Of a stretch of 64,000 nucleotides of DNA, positions 38,145-49,770 are shown one piece after another; within the stretch, counting starts at the first letter, position 1; each line of letters starts with the position of its first letter. This DNA comes from Pezizomycotina sp. ARF18 (Eukaryota > Ascomycota). The notes under the pieces are model-generated. The model did not search any database, was not told the origin of the DNA, and was given only the letters and a program-made list of their open reading frames with translations. The translations under genes were made by a program, and so were the position numbers. Where the stretch lies: contig AZLU01000069.1 of assembly GCA_002224055.1 (NCBI GenBank), forward strand, positions 124,001 through 188,000. Reading direction: 5' to 3'.

Positions 38145-39002
38145 ATGTTCAAGCCGACAACAGGATTGAAAACGTCTCGGTAGTAGAACGGTTCTTTCCG
38201 CTTCTTCCTGTGCCTCTCCGTCGTTTCGATCGTCCCTTAGATACCGAAGGCCCAATCACGGAGTACCTCAAGCAGCTCGACGACGAATTCGCGGTTGTCG
38301 ATATCAATTACCAGCCGGTACGAGCAACGCCCCGGTCGGAAATCTCTGGCCCGCGCGAGAGAGAGGTGTGGGGGGCCTTTTCCAACCTGCCCCGCCACCA
38401 ACACTAACGGCGGCAACTAATGTCCGACACCTCCACCTTCGCCAGGCCTTCAATAGCATCGCGGCAGAAGGCGACAATCAGCTCCACGGCTTCAGAGACA
38501 TGCTGAAGATCGTCATCGGAAAGCAAGGTCCTCCCCGTCTCGAGCCCTGGTTCTCAATACTCACCGGTGGATCGAGCAGACTGGGCTCCCTTACCGCGAG
38601 TTGCTGAAGGAGCTCGTCCGCCGCGAGATCTTAGAGAACACTATCAGCGACTACCCTAGGAGAAAAAGCCGGAGGTCCTTGAGGAGTTCCGCATCGCGGC
38701 CGATAATGTCCGGGAATTCCTCGAAGCCAACTCGGAGGGCTTCATGAGCCTCCAGGGCCCGACCTCGGACGATTGCGTGTCCCTGTACTTCCTCAAGTAC
38801 TCCCAGGAGCTCATCAGGATAGCGGCGTGGCATCCGGTAAAGTACAAGTGCTTCGACGTGGCTGCACTGCTCGGGCCGCTGGAAGAGTTTATTATCCTTT
38901 GTGGTCGTTGAAGAAGGTGCCGATGGAAATAACGACTTGGAAGAGCCTCTACCGGTGCTGCTCCAAGGCGAAGAGGAAGAGGAACAAAGGGTGAATAAGT
39001 AG
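38145..39002 (+). CDS. Unrecognised fungal protein, helical with acidic tail (5' exon unresolved)
   Basis: An acceptor at 38143-38144 (acccag) opens an exon whose best frame reads NRIENVSVVERFFPLL, then ITEYLKQLDDEFAVVDINYQ, EREVWGAFSNL, QAFNSIAAEGDNQLHGFRDM and LKIVIGKQGPP. Further on it reads WIEQTGLPYRELLKELVRRE, EFLEANSEGFMSLQGPTSDD, LIRIAAWHPVKYKCFDVAAL and an acidic end (QGEEEEEQRVNK, stop 39000-39002). These pieces lie in alternating frames, with about four or five single-base shifts between them (near 38395, 38560, 38660 and 38905). Codon use and sequence complexity are those of a real gene. The product is mostly helical and soluble, with no signal peptide or membrane segment. I do not recognise the family. 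The ATG at 38145 is out of the main frame, so the true start is probably upstream. Confidence 0.5.
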
Positions 39003-41320
39003 CAATAATGGACTTAGTTTCAAGTTTTCCTGCACTTATTCCGGTTTATATGATTTTTATCTATATATAATTACGATCGTGTTGCATAGAGATCATGATG
39101 TTTAAATTGTTAAGGTTTCTTGATAAGCACGTAATAAGGGAACGTTTAAACCAAAATCCAACCAGTGCCATCTGGCTTAAATGTGAACCTTGCTTACATT
39201 TGTTTTGTTGACGTGGGACTTCTTGTAATACTCCTCTTCATTTCGACCATTCTTAATTTACCTCTTCACTTGATCTGAGAATCTATCCTCGTTGACCATT
39301 GTGTCATCCTAACTATCATTCAACTTCACTAAATTATTTTTGTATAGAATGGAAAAATGACGAAGAAAAAAATTCTCCACTCCTTGATTCGCTCATCATG
39401 CATAGAGAGGTCACGTTCTACTGCTAAAAGGAACTTTCCGCTTCTCCTTTTTTTTTTGTTTTTTTATATAGAAAGTACTTTCAACGAAAACCTTTTCCTG
39501 GTACTTTGGACACTTGCGCTGAACATGAATACTTAAGTAGTTCTCATCCTTGACACACAATTCCAACAACCGTCATTCGTTTCGGTTGCTGTACAGGGAA
39601 AGAATTGTTGTAAAAGAGGCTGGCGACGTTGAATATCGGTGGGTTTGAATCTTTACACCTAAGGATGGCTTCCGATTCTTCAGCCTGCTTCGTCCGGAAA
39701 TTCAATAATCTTCACCGATGTTCAGTAGCCTTGGCGGATGGTCTTCCCGCTCATATCCCCTCTTCTACAGTGTCCTTTCCGTCTCGGAGTTTAAACAGAA
39801 GAAAAGAAAGAAAGAAAGGAAAAGACAAAGGAGAGAGAAACGAGAAAAAGATTATTTACTTCACCGCCGCATTCTGTCAACGAGGAACTTCAGCAGGCTG
39901 TGTTTAGAGACTAGCCTCTATATACTCGGGAGGAACCTTTCGCTCGATGTTGATTTGGTCTCTTTAGCGCCCGCCTTACTGCTGAAACCGCGAGGCTGGT
40001 AAGGGAGTCGTACTTGCCGAAGAGGACAGCATTCGAAGGAACCAACGTCCATATAAATAGGCCTCCTCCTCTCTCTGAGTTAGGACGAGTTCTTGACCCT
40101 TCCCCTTTCGAATCTACATATATAACCCTTCGCGCCTCTTAAATAAACAATTGGAGCGCTTTATGATATAGGATACTAACCTCAACGTTAGGAAAGAGAC
40201 GAAAAAGCCATGCCGACACCGTAAATTCGCGGGCTTGAATGGAACCTCCGGCCTTCCGTTGCAATTCACTCACTTCCCTTGACTTTCAGAATTCGGGCTG
40301 CAACTTCCAATAAGCATCTTCTTCCGAAATCTTACCACTATAGAGACTGCCTCGAGGAGGAGATAGACTTTTGCTTGCCTCAAAATGAACATTCCGCACG
40401 GAACTGCTGCCGTTTCCGCGATTAAATTACCCCACACCGTTCCGGAAACGAATCACTGCGCATGATAGTGTGGGTACTATCATGTTTGTGATGGTGGAGC
40501 CCTCTTTCAGCTTAGGCTGAATACCCCCTTGTCTTTTGGGATCGAAGATCAACAATAGCGGACCGGCGAATCGGTTCGATTAGCGCCAGAAGTGTTGAAG
40601 GGTTGCAGACTCGGGCGGCGCTTGAACGCTGAGAGAATCGTCAAATCACAAGTTAATTGAATCTGCAAGAACTGTCACGACTCATACATGACCCATGGGT
40701 AAGAGAGACGCTTTTGTTAAATATAGATATATTTACTTTTTACTTTACTTATTCATCGAACAGCGATTTTATATAACATATAGTATCGCACAGTCATGGT
40801 ATTGGTTTCTTTCTTACTCCCGTCTTTATTCCTTTTTTTTTTTTCAAAAAAAAAAAAAAAAAAATTACACTTTTCATCTCACGATTTCTTATCACGTGAT
40901 CTATAACCGATCCTTTCGTCGGTAGCGATATCGGCGAGATGAGAGATCACCTTTTTTCGTTAGATGTAAAATAGCTACGATTGATTATGGAACATAATGT
41001 TAATGATCGATAAAAGGAAAAAGAGGAGTTTCTAGATATATAGGGCTATGGTAACATATCGACTGCTGCTTGTAGGTGGGATTTTTGTTGTTGGTTATAT
41101 ATTCCGAATATCGTTCATCCCCTCACGAAATAGACCGCTTCCGATTTCTATCGCTGAAATCCGTCTTGGGGCCGATGGGGAAACTCGAATCCTACGTGAA
41201 TGGATTCGCGGGTAAATACGGCGGTTCGTGGTCCTGAATATCTCTATAAGTTAGCTATATACACCATAGCTATTATATAGTCTTGGACAGGTGTAATTCA
41301 TCACCTACGCCGGAGGCCGA
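39003..41320. other. Intergenic, no gene supported
   Basis: A GAAA-type purine repeat at 39800-39850 and a T-run/C/A-run palindrome at 40833-40864 are the only obvious structures. An open stretch at 39718-40002 overlaps the purine repeat and reflects its composition. Confidence 0.45.
40833..40864. repeat. Poly-T/poly-A palindrome
   Basis: Twelve T, one C and about 19 A in a row. Confidence 0.8.
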
Positions 41321-41900
41321 CTATCTTTCTCTCCTTCGCCTAGCTTCTGCCTCGTCGCCGATGAGGGCTCCTCCATAGCTGGTGCATCTACTATATTGGA
41401 GAGTATCTATTTTACGGAGGTCTTTAGCACCAATGGGTTCGATCCCTGGAAGAAAAGATGGAGTTACTTACATTTCCCGGATTCAAAGGTAGACGTCCGC
41501 GAGGGTCTGGCTTGTCGATGCTCAATCCACACGAGATATTGTTCAACTTCGCCTAGTTTATGTTTCAATTCGCTCAGTTTATTGTTGTTGGTGTGTATCA
41601 CAGCACGGAGGTAATCCGCGGAGTTTCGAGCTTCGCCGCATACTTTTCTTTGCAGCCCTTAAGATCCGATATTGTTTGATCTAAGTGTCGCTGGCAGAAC
41701 AGATGCCTTGCCATCTCCTTGGAGGTGAAATTGGAGACGTCCAAGGAGGATAATTCTATCCTGAGATTGTTGGCTTTCGATCTCAGTTCTCTGGTACGAG
41801 ATAGACCGCTTCTCCGTCTGCTTTGAAGCCTACAAACGTTATTAACCCACACGACTATCTGTAATCCACTGACAACTGCTCCTAGAGCTTCCATGGCCAT
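41321..41900 (-). CDS. Stand-alone domain like the N-terminus of fungal NLR/STAND proteins
   Basis: The start at 41900 gives MAMEALGAVVSGLQIVVWVN, which matches the MxEalGxaAsvxGLxxl opening shared by many fungal NACHT/NB-ARC and ankyrin receptor proteins. Helical text follows (LRSKANNLRIELSSLDVSNF, HLDQTISDLKGCKEKYAAKL, SELKHKLGEVEQYLVWIEHR). One single-base shift is implied near 41610. A GTAAGT donor at 41471 and a TTCTTCCAG acceptor at 41446 would define a 26-base intron; after it the frame runs on for about 45 residues to a stop at 41321-41323. No nucleotide-binding domain follows, so this is either a lone regulatory or decoy domain or the remnant of a larger receptor. An open stretch upstream at 42270-42518 has no clear relation. 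Confidence 0.45.
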
Positions 41901-43933
41901 GTCGTATCTCGAAGTTTTCGTTCTGTTTTTTTTTTTTTTTTTTCTAACTTCTTTCAAGGTGCTCTGCAATGAACCTTTCACTAACAAGTACTATTAGTCT
42001 GAGTAGGATTCCATACAGGCGAGATTTTTGCTCGTATTAAGGCAGACTTTCATTCTCAAAGGTCATAGATTTATACTACTTTCGCTTTGCTTGAGGCTGC
42101 CTAGCTTCCTCGTAGTCCACGGGCCGAGGGCAATTCACGTACATCTGGACTACGCTGGAGGATTCCTTTGGTGTTAGGTCACCTCGTCACGACACTATTG
42201 GTGGGGCTTATTTCGGCCTCCCTTACATGGAGGAGAAAAATACACCTCATTAAACAACCAATCACTGCTTTAGCTCCCAATGCGCCCGGCGTGTTCCTTT
42301 TCCTTGGCCGCTGGAAAAACACTTGCGCCGCATGCACAATCGTTTGTTATACTATTTCTGGTTAGTTCCATTCTATTGTTCCAATCAGGGCGCATGAGCT
42401 GTGGAGCTAGGAATGAGGATCGCCCTGTCGCGTTCTCTAGCCTCCTGTCTGTCCTTTCGAAATTGTTCAGAAAATTGGAATCAAGGAGGTAGAACCTCTT
42501 CGAGAATAGTCTCCACATCGGTGGTTATACCCACGATCGTAGGTCTCACTCCAAAGTCACGAAAGCTACTCCTAACATAATCACAGTCATTCACAGCCTT
42601 GTCTTTTATTCAAGCAGCTGCAGAAGCAACTAGCTCATATTCCACCTATCCCCGTGGGCTTAGCTTTTGCTCGTGGGCAGCTTGGACTTTATTATAAAAA
42701 AAAAAAACGGGAAAGAAATAGCTCAGGTTTCTCGACAAGAAAATATCAAGTGAAACGGCAACCCCCGTTATCCAGAGTCTCCACTCGCTCGCTTCGGGAG
42801 AGTAACATGGATGCCCCGGCAGCAGTCAAAGCCTTGTCTTGCTCCACCCCGGAAGCAACTCACGTACATCCCACCCGCAAGCTGCGCAATATACCCGCTA
42901 GCCGTAATTTTTCAAGGTCGCTTTGTTAGTTGAATTCGAAGCCGAATGACCCCCGCAAGAGGATTTTTTTCAAGCTTGAAAGACATCCGGCAGGATGAAG
43001 AAGAAAACGGCAAATTGCTGCACTGCCTGGCTCATACGCCGCTGTAAAATGGGATACACGATGAGAAGTTTCATTTGGAACACTTGACTGCTCGTTTAGT
43101 CGGAACATACTGAGGTATATCTACATTTATCGATATATTTGTATCGTCATTATTATCTTTTGTTTTTTCCGATGGTCTCGGACATTTTTACCTCGAAATA
43201 TCACCGAGAGACAGCTTGCATCACCCCGCGATACTACAAATCAACGCGGTCGGCCCATTGCTTTTTCTAAACCCCTATAATATCTGAGATTAAGAAGCAC
43301 GACGAGAACAACTCTTAGCAACATCCGACCGTACTGATCGTAGCTTCAGCGTTGCCATTGTGGCCTGAAAGTTTCTTTTCGCAAGGCACCCTCAGGACAA
43401 GCTACTATTTTTAACATTTGCTATCACTAACTATTGCTTATCGCACGAAGCCACCTTCGTTCTCATAGCTTCTTTAGCTAAGGGCATTCATTGCCTCTCA
43501 ATCCGACAACAAGCAGGAGCAGTGTTTCACTTTTTACTTAATAAGGAAATAAATCACTTTCGAGGTGTGGAAATAGGAAGAGCTGAATCGCGTGTCGCTG
43601 AACGCGCTAAGCAGAATGTAGATGGGAAATTAGATTTTAATTTCAAAAACAAGGCTTCGCTGGCTAAACTCGATTAAGAACAACAAGAAAGGGATACAAA
43701 GGGAAACAAATTTGAAAAGAACAGATTTCTAGAAACCTGTAACAATATTATTATCTTATAAGCGGAGCAATAGAAATAACAAGTGCAATCTATACTACGG
43801 CCGTGTATCACTGATGTCATGATGGATTCGTTCTCATGAGCCTTGCACCAAAGAGAAAATAAAAGGAAGGAAAGAGAAACAGTAACAATGTTAAGAAGTT
43901 ATTGAGAAGAAGAGTTTGATACAGAACATGAAA
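41901..43933. other. Intergenic, no gene supported
   Basis: A T run at 41928-41943 lies just upstream of the minus-strand start at 41900. Open stretches at 42270-42518 (minus), 42654-42929 (plus) and 42926-43108 (minus) have no motifs. The last 250 bases form the 3' flank of the next minus-strand gene. Confidence 0.45.
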
Positions 43934-45841
43934 CTATAGACTGTACGTATAAGATCTCTCTCTAATCTTGGTAGAACGGCCCATCGACATATGTTTATAT
44001 TTGTACATCGGCGGAGTATTTCCCTCGCTCGGACGAGATGGGCTCTTGGGAGGAAATTTCTTCGTCAAGTCGTACGGTTCCTCGCCCTCTTCCGGCGCCG
44101 GGTCTTGATAGTTCACGTTGCGGTTCGTCTCTGATAGGACTGGTGCCGAGTCGCTCCTGTCAGCGATAGCAATGATTTGTCGTAGCGGCTCACTAAGCAG
44201 TGCCTGCCCCTTCTTGTCATTGTGCTCCACCTCCTCCTCAGCAGGAGCTTCGCCAACGGCTCTGGTTCGAAAGACGCGTCCTTCTTGACGTTTTCCATCC
44301 ATTCCTCGGTAGGAGATTTCAGATACCACTCGATCTCCGCCGGATTCGGTCCGCCCTTCGGCGGCCTTCTCGCACCCCAATCGACTACGTTTTCGGGCTT
44401 TTTGAGGACGCGGTGATCGATCATAACGACGACATTATTCATAGAACCGCGAATGAGTGCGAGGAAATCTATCGCCTTTTCGAAACACTCGAGGTGGAAG
44501 CACGCATCGTTGCTGTTCATGACGTTCCTGTTTTGTATTCTCCTTAACCTCTTCTCCATTATCGCCCGCGAAAGCGATACGCTCCTTGTCGACGTACCCG
44601 CTATCGATCGCCACCTGGTAGTTCCCGCTGATCATCGTACGGGGAACTTGTAATTTTTCTTCACCAACTCTCCATCTTTCATTATCGTCGAGTTTGTGTC
44701 GATGCCTTTGCAGCCGGAATAATGGCACCAGGTTGTACTTATATCCTTATAGTGTTTCGACGACCCGTATGGATGGCGCTGGACCCACACCGCGACTTTA
44801 CGTCCCGGTTTGGTTGGCGTCGAAAGAAGGCGGTAGATAGCGGTACTGTCCAGCAGCTTATTGGCTTCGAAAGCGGCGTATTTACCGTCTTTCTTGGTGC
44901 GGACTGGGGCGCGCCTCTTAGGCTCCGGTCGGTCCGGAGGAGTAACTGATGCCAAGCGCTTACGGGGATTGGCGCTTCCTGGGGTGGGAGCACTCTGGGG
45001 CGTAAGTGGCTCCGGTACTAGCGGAAACTGGAAGGTAAATGGAGTGGTAGGGCTCGCAAGCGCCTGCACCATGCCGCTCACGCCCTGCGGCTCGGAATTA
45101 TCCGCATTTACCGCCGTAACGGGATTCTGCAGGAATGTCCCCATATCTCCAAGGTCTAGACTGTTTCCAGCTACATCGCTGTGGAAACTATAATCATTTT
45201 CAAATTCGGTGACACAGAGGGAAGCGAGAGATCGCCCAGTATATCCGAAAACGCCATATCGCATTCCTTAGCTTGGTCGTGGCTTAGGTCTGGGTCAGTT
45301 GCCTCTCGTTGTAGCTCAGCACCATCGCCCCCGCTGGGAATTCCAAGGTCAAGCTGCAAGTCGCTGCTGGGAGGATTCATTCCAGAGATATCACCGCCGG
45401 CATCGGGGCCAAACGAATAGGCATCGAGAGGTAGGTTGGGATCGAATTGAAACCCTTGGCTCTCCCAATACCGCTCGAGGAAAGAGAACCCTTCGGGACG
45501 CTCCGATGGTTCGCTTTGCGGAGGTTCTCTTGTCCCTCCGTTTTAACTATATCATGGAAAATATCGTCAGTCGCTGGGTCTGTCAACAAACGATTGCAAT
45601 GTGAAGGCGAAGAATGAGATGGAAAGGACGAATTACCATCTAGGTCAAGGTTTATGTATGAAGCCATATCTCCTAGTCCGGAATCGCCGTGGTCAATGGA
45701 GAGATCGTTCGCGCCAACAGCGTCATATAGGGAACTCGTATAATCCTCTGAATGTGCCGACTGGTTTCCCGCTTCAAGTGGCCTCGTTGACATCTTGGCT
45801 TGTTCCCCGTTGTTCCAAGTATTGAAGGTATGATGAACCAT
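43934..45841 (-). CDS. Fungal-specific protein with a WVQR/CxxxxC domain
   Basis: The start at 45841 gives MVHHTFNTWNNGEQAKMSTR, followed by a long acidic, low-complexity region (SGLGDMASYINLDLDGNSSF, FSFLERYWESQGFQFDPNLP, LDLGIPSGGDG) and a Pro/Ser/Thr stretch with a basic patch (RPEPKRRAPVRTKK). The conserved core reads VAVWVQRHPYGSSKHYKD, WCHYSGCKGID, ISGNYQVAIDSG and ACFHLECFEKAIDF. This pattern (WVQxxP, Cys pair, I-G-xx-VAfD, HLxCfE) recurs in many ascomycete proteins of unknown function and probably binds a metal. The C-terminal part holds VVMIDHRVLKKPENVVDWGA and a charged tail ending at 43934. About five single-base frame changes are implied (near 45525, 45235, 44645, 44550 and 44230), each with good protein text on both sides. 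It is probably a nuclear or regulatory protein; exact function unknown. Confidence 0.6.
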
Positions 45842-46522
45842 TAATTGGTTGTTCTTAATGGTAGTGTTGACGAGGGGTATGCTAGGTTATTGCACACCTA
45901 AAAAAGATTTATGAGAAACAACCAGGGAAAGTTATATAAATAAATAAAATCAATAATATAATCAAAAATTAATATATTTAGGAAATTTAAAAGACGTTAC
46001 TTAAAAGGAGGTAAGGACTGTATTGGCTCAGGAGAGCTTCGTGGCGAAATTGTTCTGTAGCTAGTAGAAGAGCTGATTTTCTAGGAAAATAACACTGCAA
46101 GTAGAGCTTTTCTATCAGCTGTTATAAAATTCTCAGTCCAAGGGCTTTCGAGGTAGAAACTAGAAGATTATGTAATGATGGTTAAGAGAAGTGGTGATGT
46201 ATTCAGTATGCTTTTGAACTTGTGAATCTGGGATCCACTGGTTAAGATATATATACTTCTAAGTCTTTGTCATGATAATTGGAAATGATACATTTTCTAA
46301 ATTATAATTATTATTTTATCGAAACGTTTGATAAATTTATTCGAGAAAAAAAAAAATCAAGCATCATGATACTCTCATAAAAGCAGTCTGAAATCAATTG
46401 TCTATTATCTATAATACCATTTTTTGATAACAACGGCTATACATTGATGTCTCAACCCCAGATTTTCTAACCGTTTTGTATCAAAGTTGTTCTAGGATGT
46501 TTTCCGATCCCGCCACGTGGGT
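45842..46522. other. Intergenic, AT-rich
   Basis: This holds the upstream region of the gene starting at 45841. No gene is seen. An A run lies at 46348-46356. Confidence 0.45.
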
Positions 46523-46800
46523 TCACAAGCGAGCTCGCTTGGCCTCAGGTTGCCGTGTTGCCTTGACTGGTTTAGAATCTGGAGCTGAAACCGTACCGTC
46601 AATGAGAATTTCTTTCATGATTTTGGAAGCAATGGTGGTAAACATGGAATTTTAGAAAAAAGCCAGACATTTACGGCCATTTACGTAATACATCGATCCG
46701 AAGCTCAATATGCCGCTCGATGAGCCTAGGTAATCCTTCGAGCTCGAGCTCGAGGTAGGCAATTCTATATCCAATAGCTGTCACATATTTTTGACACTCT
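46523..46800 (-). CDS. Possible small or partial gene with basic C-terminus
   Basis: Minus-strand text at about 46667-46800 reads IPECQKYVTAIGYRIAYLEL followed by RLIERHIELRIDVLRKWP, an amphipathic helix ending at a GTAAATG donor-like site. A second open piece at 46523-46645 reads TTIASKIMKEILIDGTVSAP and ends PEAKRARL, a basic tail like a nuclear signal. The acceptor between the pieces is not convincing and no start codon is certain. This could be the 3' end of a larger, partly lost gene. I do not recognise it. Confidence 0.25.
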
Positions 46801-47617
46801 GGGATCGAGTTTCATGCTAAGTTTCTTTTTCTCAAAGTCAGAATTTTTAAACCATTATCGTTATGAATACAGTTTGTTTTACATTACACTAAAGCATACT
46901 TAGAACGCTTTAAGGCACAAATACCGGTAAGGAGGCTGATTTGACAGGAGGTTTTCTTCGGAACTCGCATTATAAAAGCGTGCAACTCAAATTAATATGG
47001 AGCTGTGAAAGAAATTTATATATTGCAATTTTCATACAGTATATATGCTTTTTGCGTATCACTTTCTTCCAAGTTACGAATACCCGCCGCGGGACCGGCT
47101 CTAGTCAGGTATGAGTCTAATAATCTCTTGAGCTGACGTCTTTTCCTTCAGGAATATTATAAATATTACTCACGTGGCTTTCGTTATTTGACACACCGGT
47201 TCAATTTGATCTTTACTTTAATGAAAGGTATTCGTGCCGGAGGATACATTTAACACGGACACATCGTTCGAAGAGACCCGGAGAAATTTTAAAAAGGGAA
47301 TATATTAGAATTATAAGTCACATCGTAAAAATGATGCTTGCTTTATTTATTTATTTTTCATTTCTTTCACGGCCTCTAGTCTCATAGATGCGGGCTGACG
47401 ATACGGTTATTGGCCATCACACTCATCAATACTGACGGCACCGGACATATAATTTGTATCAAGAAGAAATGCTTCAGCTACACGTATGGGATTATTCTAT
47501 GTAAATATACTATTTTGCCCATTGAGTCCGAATTTAAATACGACGATATCAAGGCGAATCACACGAAGACTGATAAAGCAAGCTGCGTTGTCTATTTCTG
47601 CTGCTGCTGCTGCTGCT

Positions 47618-47651
<34 letters not shown>

Positions 47652-47772
47652 AGAAAAGGAAAAGCACAAATTTTTGTGCATAGTACGGTAAAGATAAAAC
47701 TATTACCGATCATGATGATGTATCGGTCCAATAAAGAGAATTAATATCTTGATTGAATTTTAAATATGGCCT
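46801..47772. other. Intergenic with CTG repeat and long A run
   Basis: Seven CTG units (47598-47618) run straight into about 30 A (47620-47649). A plus-strand open stretch of 93 codons here is produced by these repeats. No gene is supported. Confidence 0.5.
47598..47649 (+). repeat. CTG trinucleotide repeat joined to poly-A
   Basis: Seven CTG units are followed by about 30 A. Both are simple-sequence repeats likely to vary in length between strains. Confidence 0.85.
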
Positions 47773-49770
47773 TTACTGAGTGCCTATTTTGGCAGACGCA
47801 ACCTGTGAGGGGAAGCCAGTCAGTTTCATCTTTTCTTCTCAAAAAAAAAAAAAATAGAATTTTGACTGGGGCAGAGGAGTTTACCATCTGCCACTCTTTC
47901 TGCGCGATTGTTATTTGCTCTCTAAGGGCGCCCGTTGAGATCGAGACAGCGCCTTTCGAATAGTCCATGGCGTGTTCTTGGCCTTCTAGCGATGCGATGG
48001 TTCGAGAAAGAACGTCTAGTATTTTGAGTTAGCATTTATGACTGCAAAGAATTGTCGGCGGTGTAATAACTCACTATTTACGAGACTCATATTATCCAAG
48101 CAAACTTGCAATCCCGCCACTATCATTTCACAGAAATGTCCGATATTCGCTATCGCTGCTTGCATGGACCTTTTATATATTTGATTGAAAATATCCGTGA
48201 GGCATCTCGGCGCGCCTTTCTACGACCGTTATTATTAGGGTCTTCGAGAATAGTGATCGCGTGTTTCAAACCATTGACGGCGCTGCTGGTCTCTGTTTGA
48301 TACTATGGAGTAAGTAGTTTCGGCGTCAGCGCACTAATATGCTCACAGTTTTTACCGTAAGGTCATCTAGTCTTAGACAACTCACAGCGGTAAGGCCGTC
48401 GAACGCCGCCCCACTTGATTTGTTGAGCGCAATTGCGGCGCTCTGCACATCCTTAAGGATTGGCAGAATTTGATTGGCGGTACTCTCCGGAATATCTTGA
48501 TCATCTTTTAGATTCTTGATCATCGTGAGAATCCTTTCGTAGCTCGAAGCACTATTGCCGGCAAAAGATTGAATAGATTTTGCTATAGACAAATAATGAA
48601 AGCTTTCAGTATCTGTTGCCAAAATTATTGGGGAGCGTGCAATTAATGGTATCTTACGAGTGCCTCGAGTCCTGGAAAGCCATTTTTTGTATAATGGGCG
48701 GTCTGTGTAGCGACAGTGACCATTCCCTGTTCTATTTGCTGCGAGCAAGCGGAAAAAAAAGCTATTTTAGCACACGTCTAATGGCTAAGCGATTTTGGCC
48801 AAGCCAACGAGTATAACTTACGTCGTATCCTGTAGGATTCTGAGTTCCAAACCAGCTGGATATCTTATCTTTTGGATAGTATGCCTCAAATGCAGATTTG
48901 TTCTGTGGTAGCAAAGCGCCGAGAAGCCCGTAATTTCTGATGCCCTCTATGTCTAGGAAGTTTAACCTGCATGTGGATCGATTCCGAGGTCAGTGCCCGG
49001 ATCGCATTGGTCAATGAGTAGATAAAGACCGCAACTTACGTCCCGCCGCTAGTTACCAGACTTGATGCTGATACATCTCCATTGCTACTCGGCGGTTTCG
49101 TAGTAGAGCTACCAGTAAATGGCCCATACTCGCACTGCACGAGCTTGGAGCAAGTCGAAGCGGTATAGCAATGGAGCGGCTTCTTTCGGGTCTGCCACAT
49201 CATGCAGTTATGACACACGCTATCATTCCAAACGTTATTCCAAACGTCTTCAGAGAAGCCACCGCATAGCTACCGGGACCCTTTTTGCATTTACTTCCTT
49301 GGACCGAAATTGTCCCTTGGTGTCGTAGATAGTCAATGTCCCAAATTGGCTGCCTCCTGAAGCATTGTCCCATGCCTCTGACCGGTCTGGTGGTAGAATA
49401 AGAATTCCCCGGAGGGCCCTGTGCTTACGGTCCAGGAGCCACCAGGAAGCTTCATATCCATCCGGAGGATGCTTGGTGCCACTTGCAAGAGTCAACATCC
49501 TTCGGGGGATTCGCCGCGTCAAAAGATTGGGAGTATGTTTGTATCATCCCGATGCCCCAATGAGGCCAGCGGGGCCGTTCAACATGTCATTGCCTAGAGA
49601 TATAAACTGTTAGACCACGTGCAAAATATGAAGAGAGACGATAATTTCAGAGGATATGGAACTGACAAGCCCAGATATTGTAATTAATACTTGCGTTGAT
49701 TCTGTGTGCGAAGACAAGGCTATAAAAGCCCCATGTTTTACTGCTTTAGAAGTACCGGGTAAAGTCATGG
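47773..49770 (-). pseudogene. Helix-rich multi-exon gene, unrecognised, apparently broken
   Basis: A minus-strand gene ending at 47773 and probably beginning near 49760. Its N-terminal half includes a Cys-containing, Ser/Thr-rich segment and a Tyr/Gly/Asn-rich segment (NYGLLGALLPQNKSAFEAYY) with a proper donor. The C-terminal half is almost entirely helical (SYERILTMIKNLKDDQD, ANQILPILKDVQSAAIALNK, QAAIANIGHFCEMIVAGLQV, GALREQITIAQKEWQM). Several GT-AG introns are plausible. About two or three breaks seem present in addition to introns. It lies on the same strand as the secreted helix-rich gene 1.6 kb upstream, which it resembles only in general composition. The family is unknown; a pore-forming-toxin-like helical bundle is possible but not shown. 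Confidence 0.4.

Noticed and set aside
47410-47731. Open stretches of 93 and 60 codons across the CTG and A repeats
   Set aside because: Kept open by the simple repeats; no other protein-like sequence.
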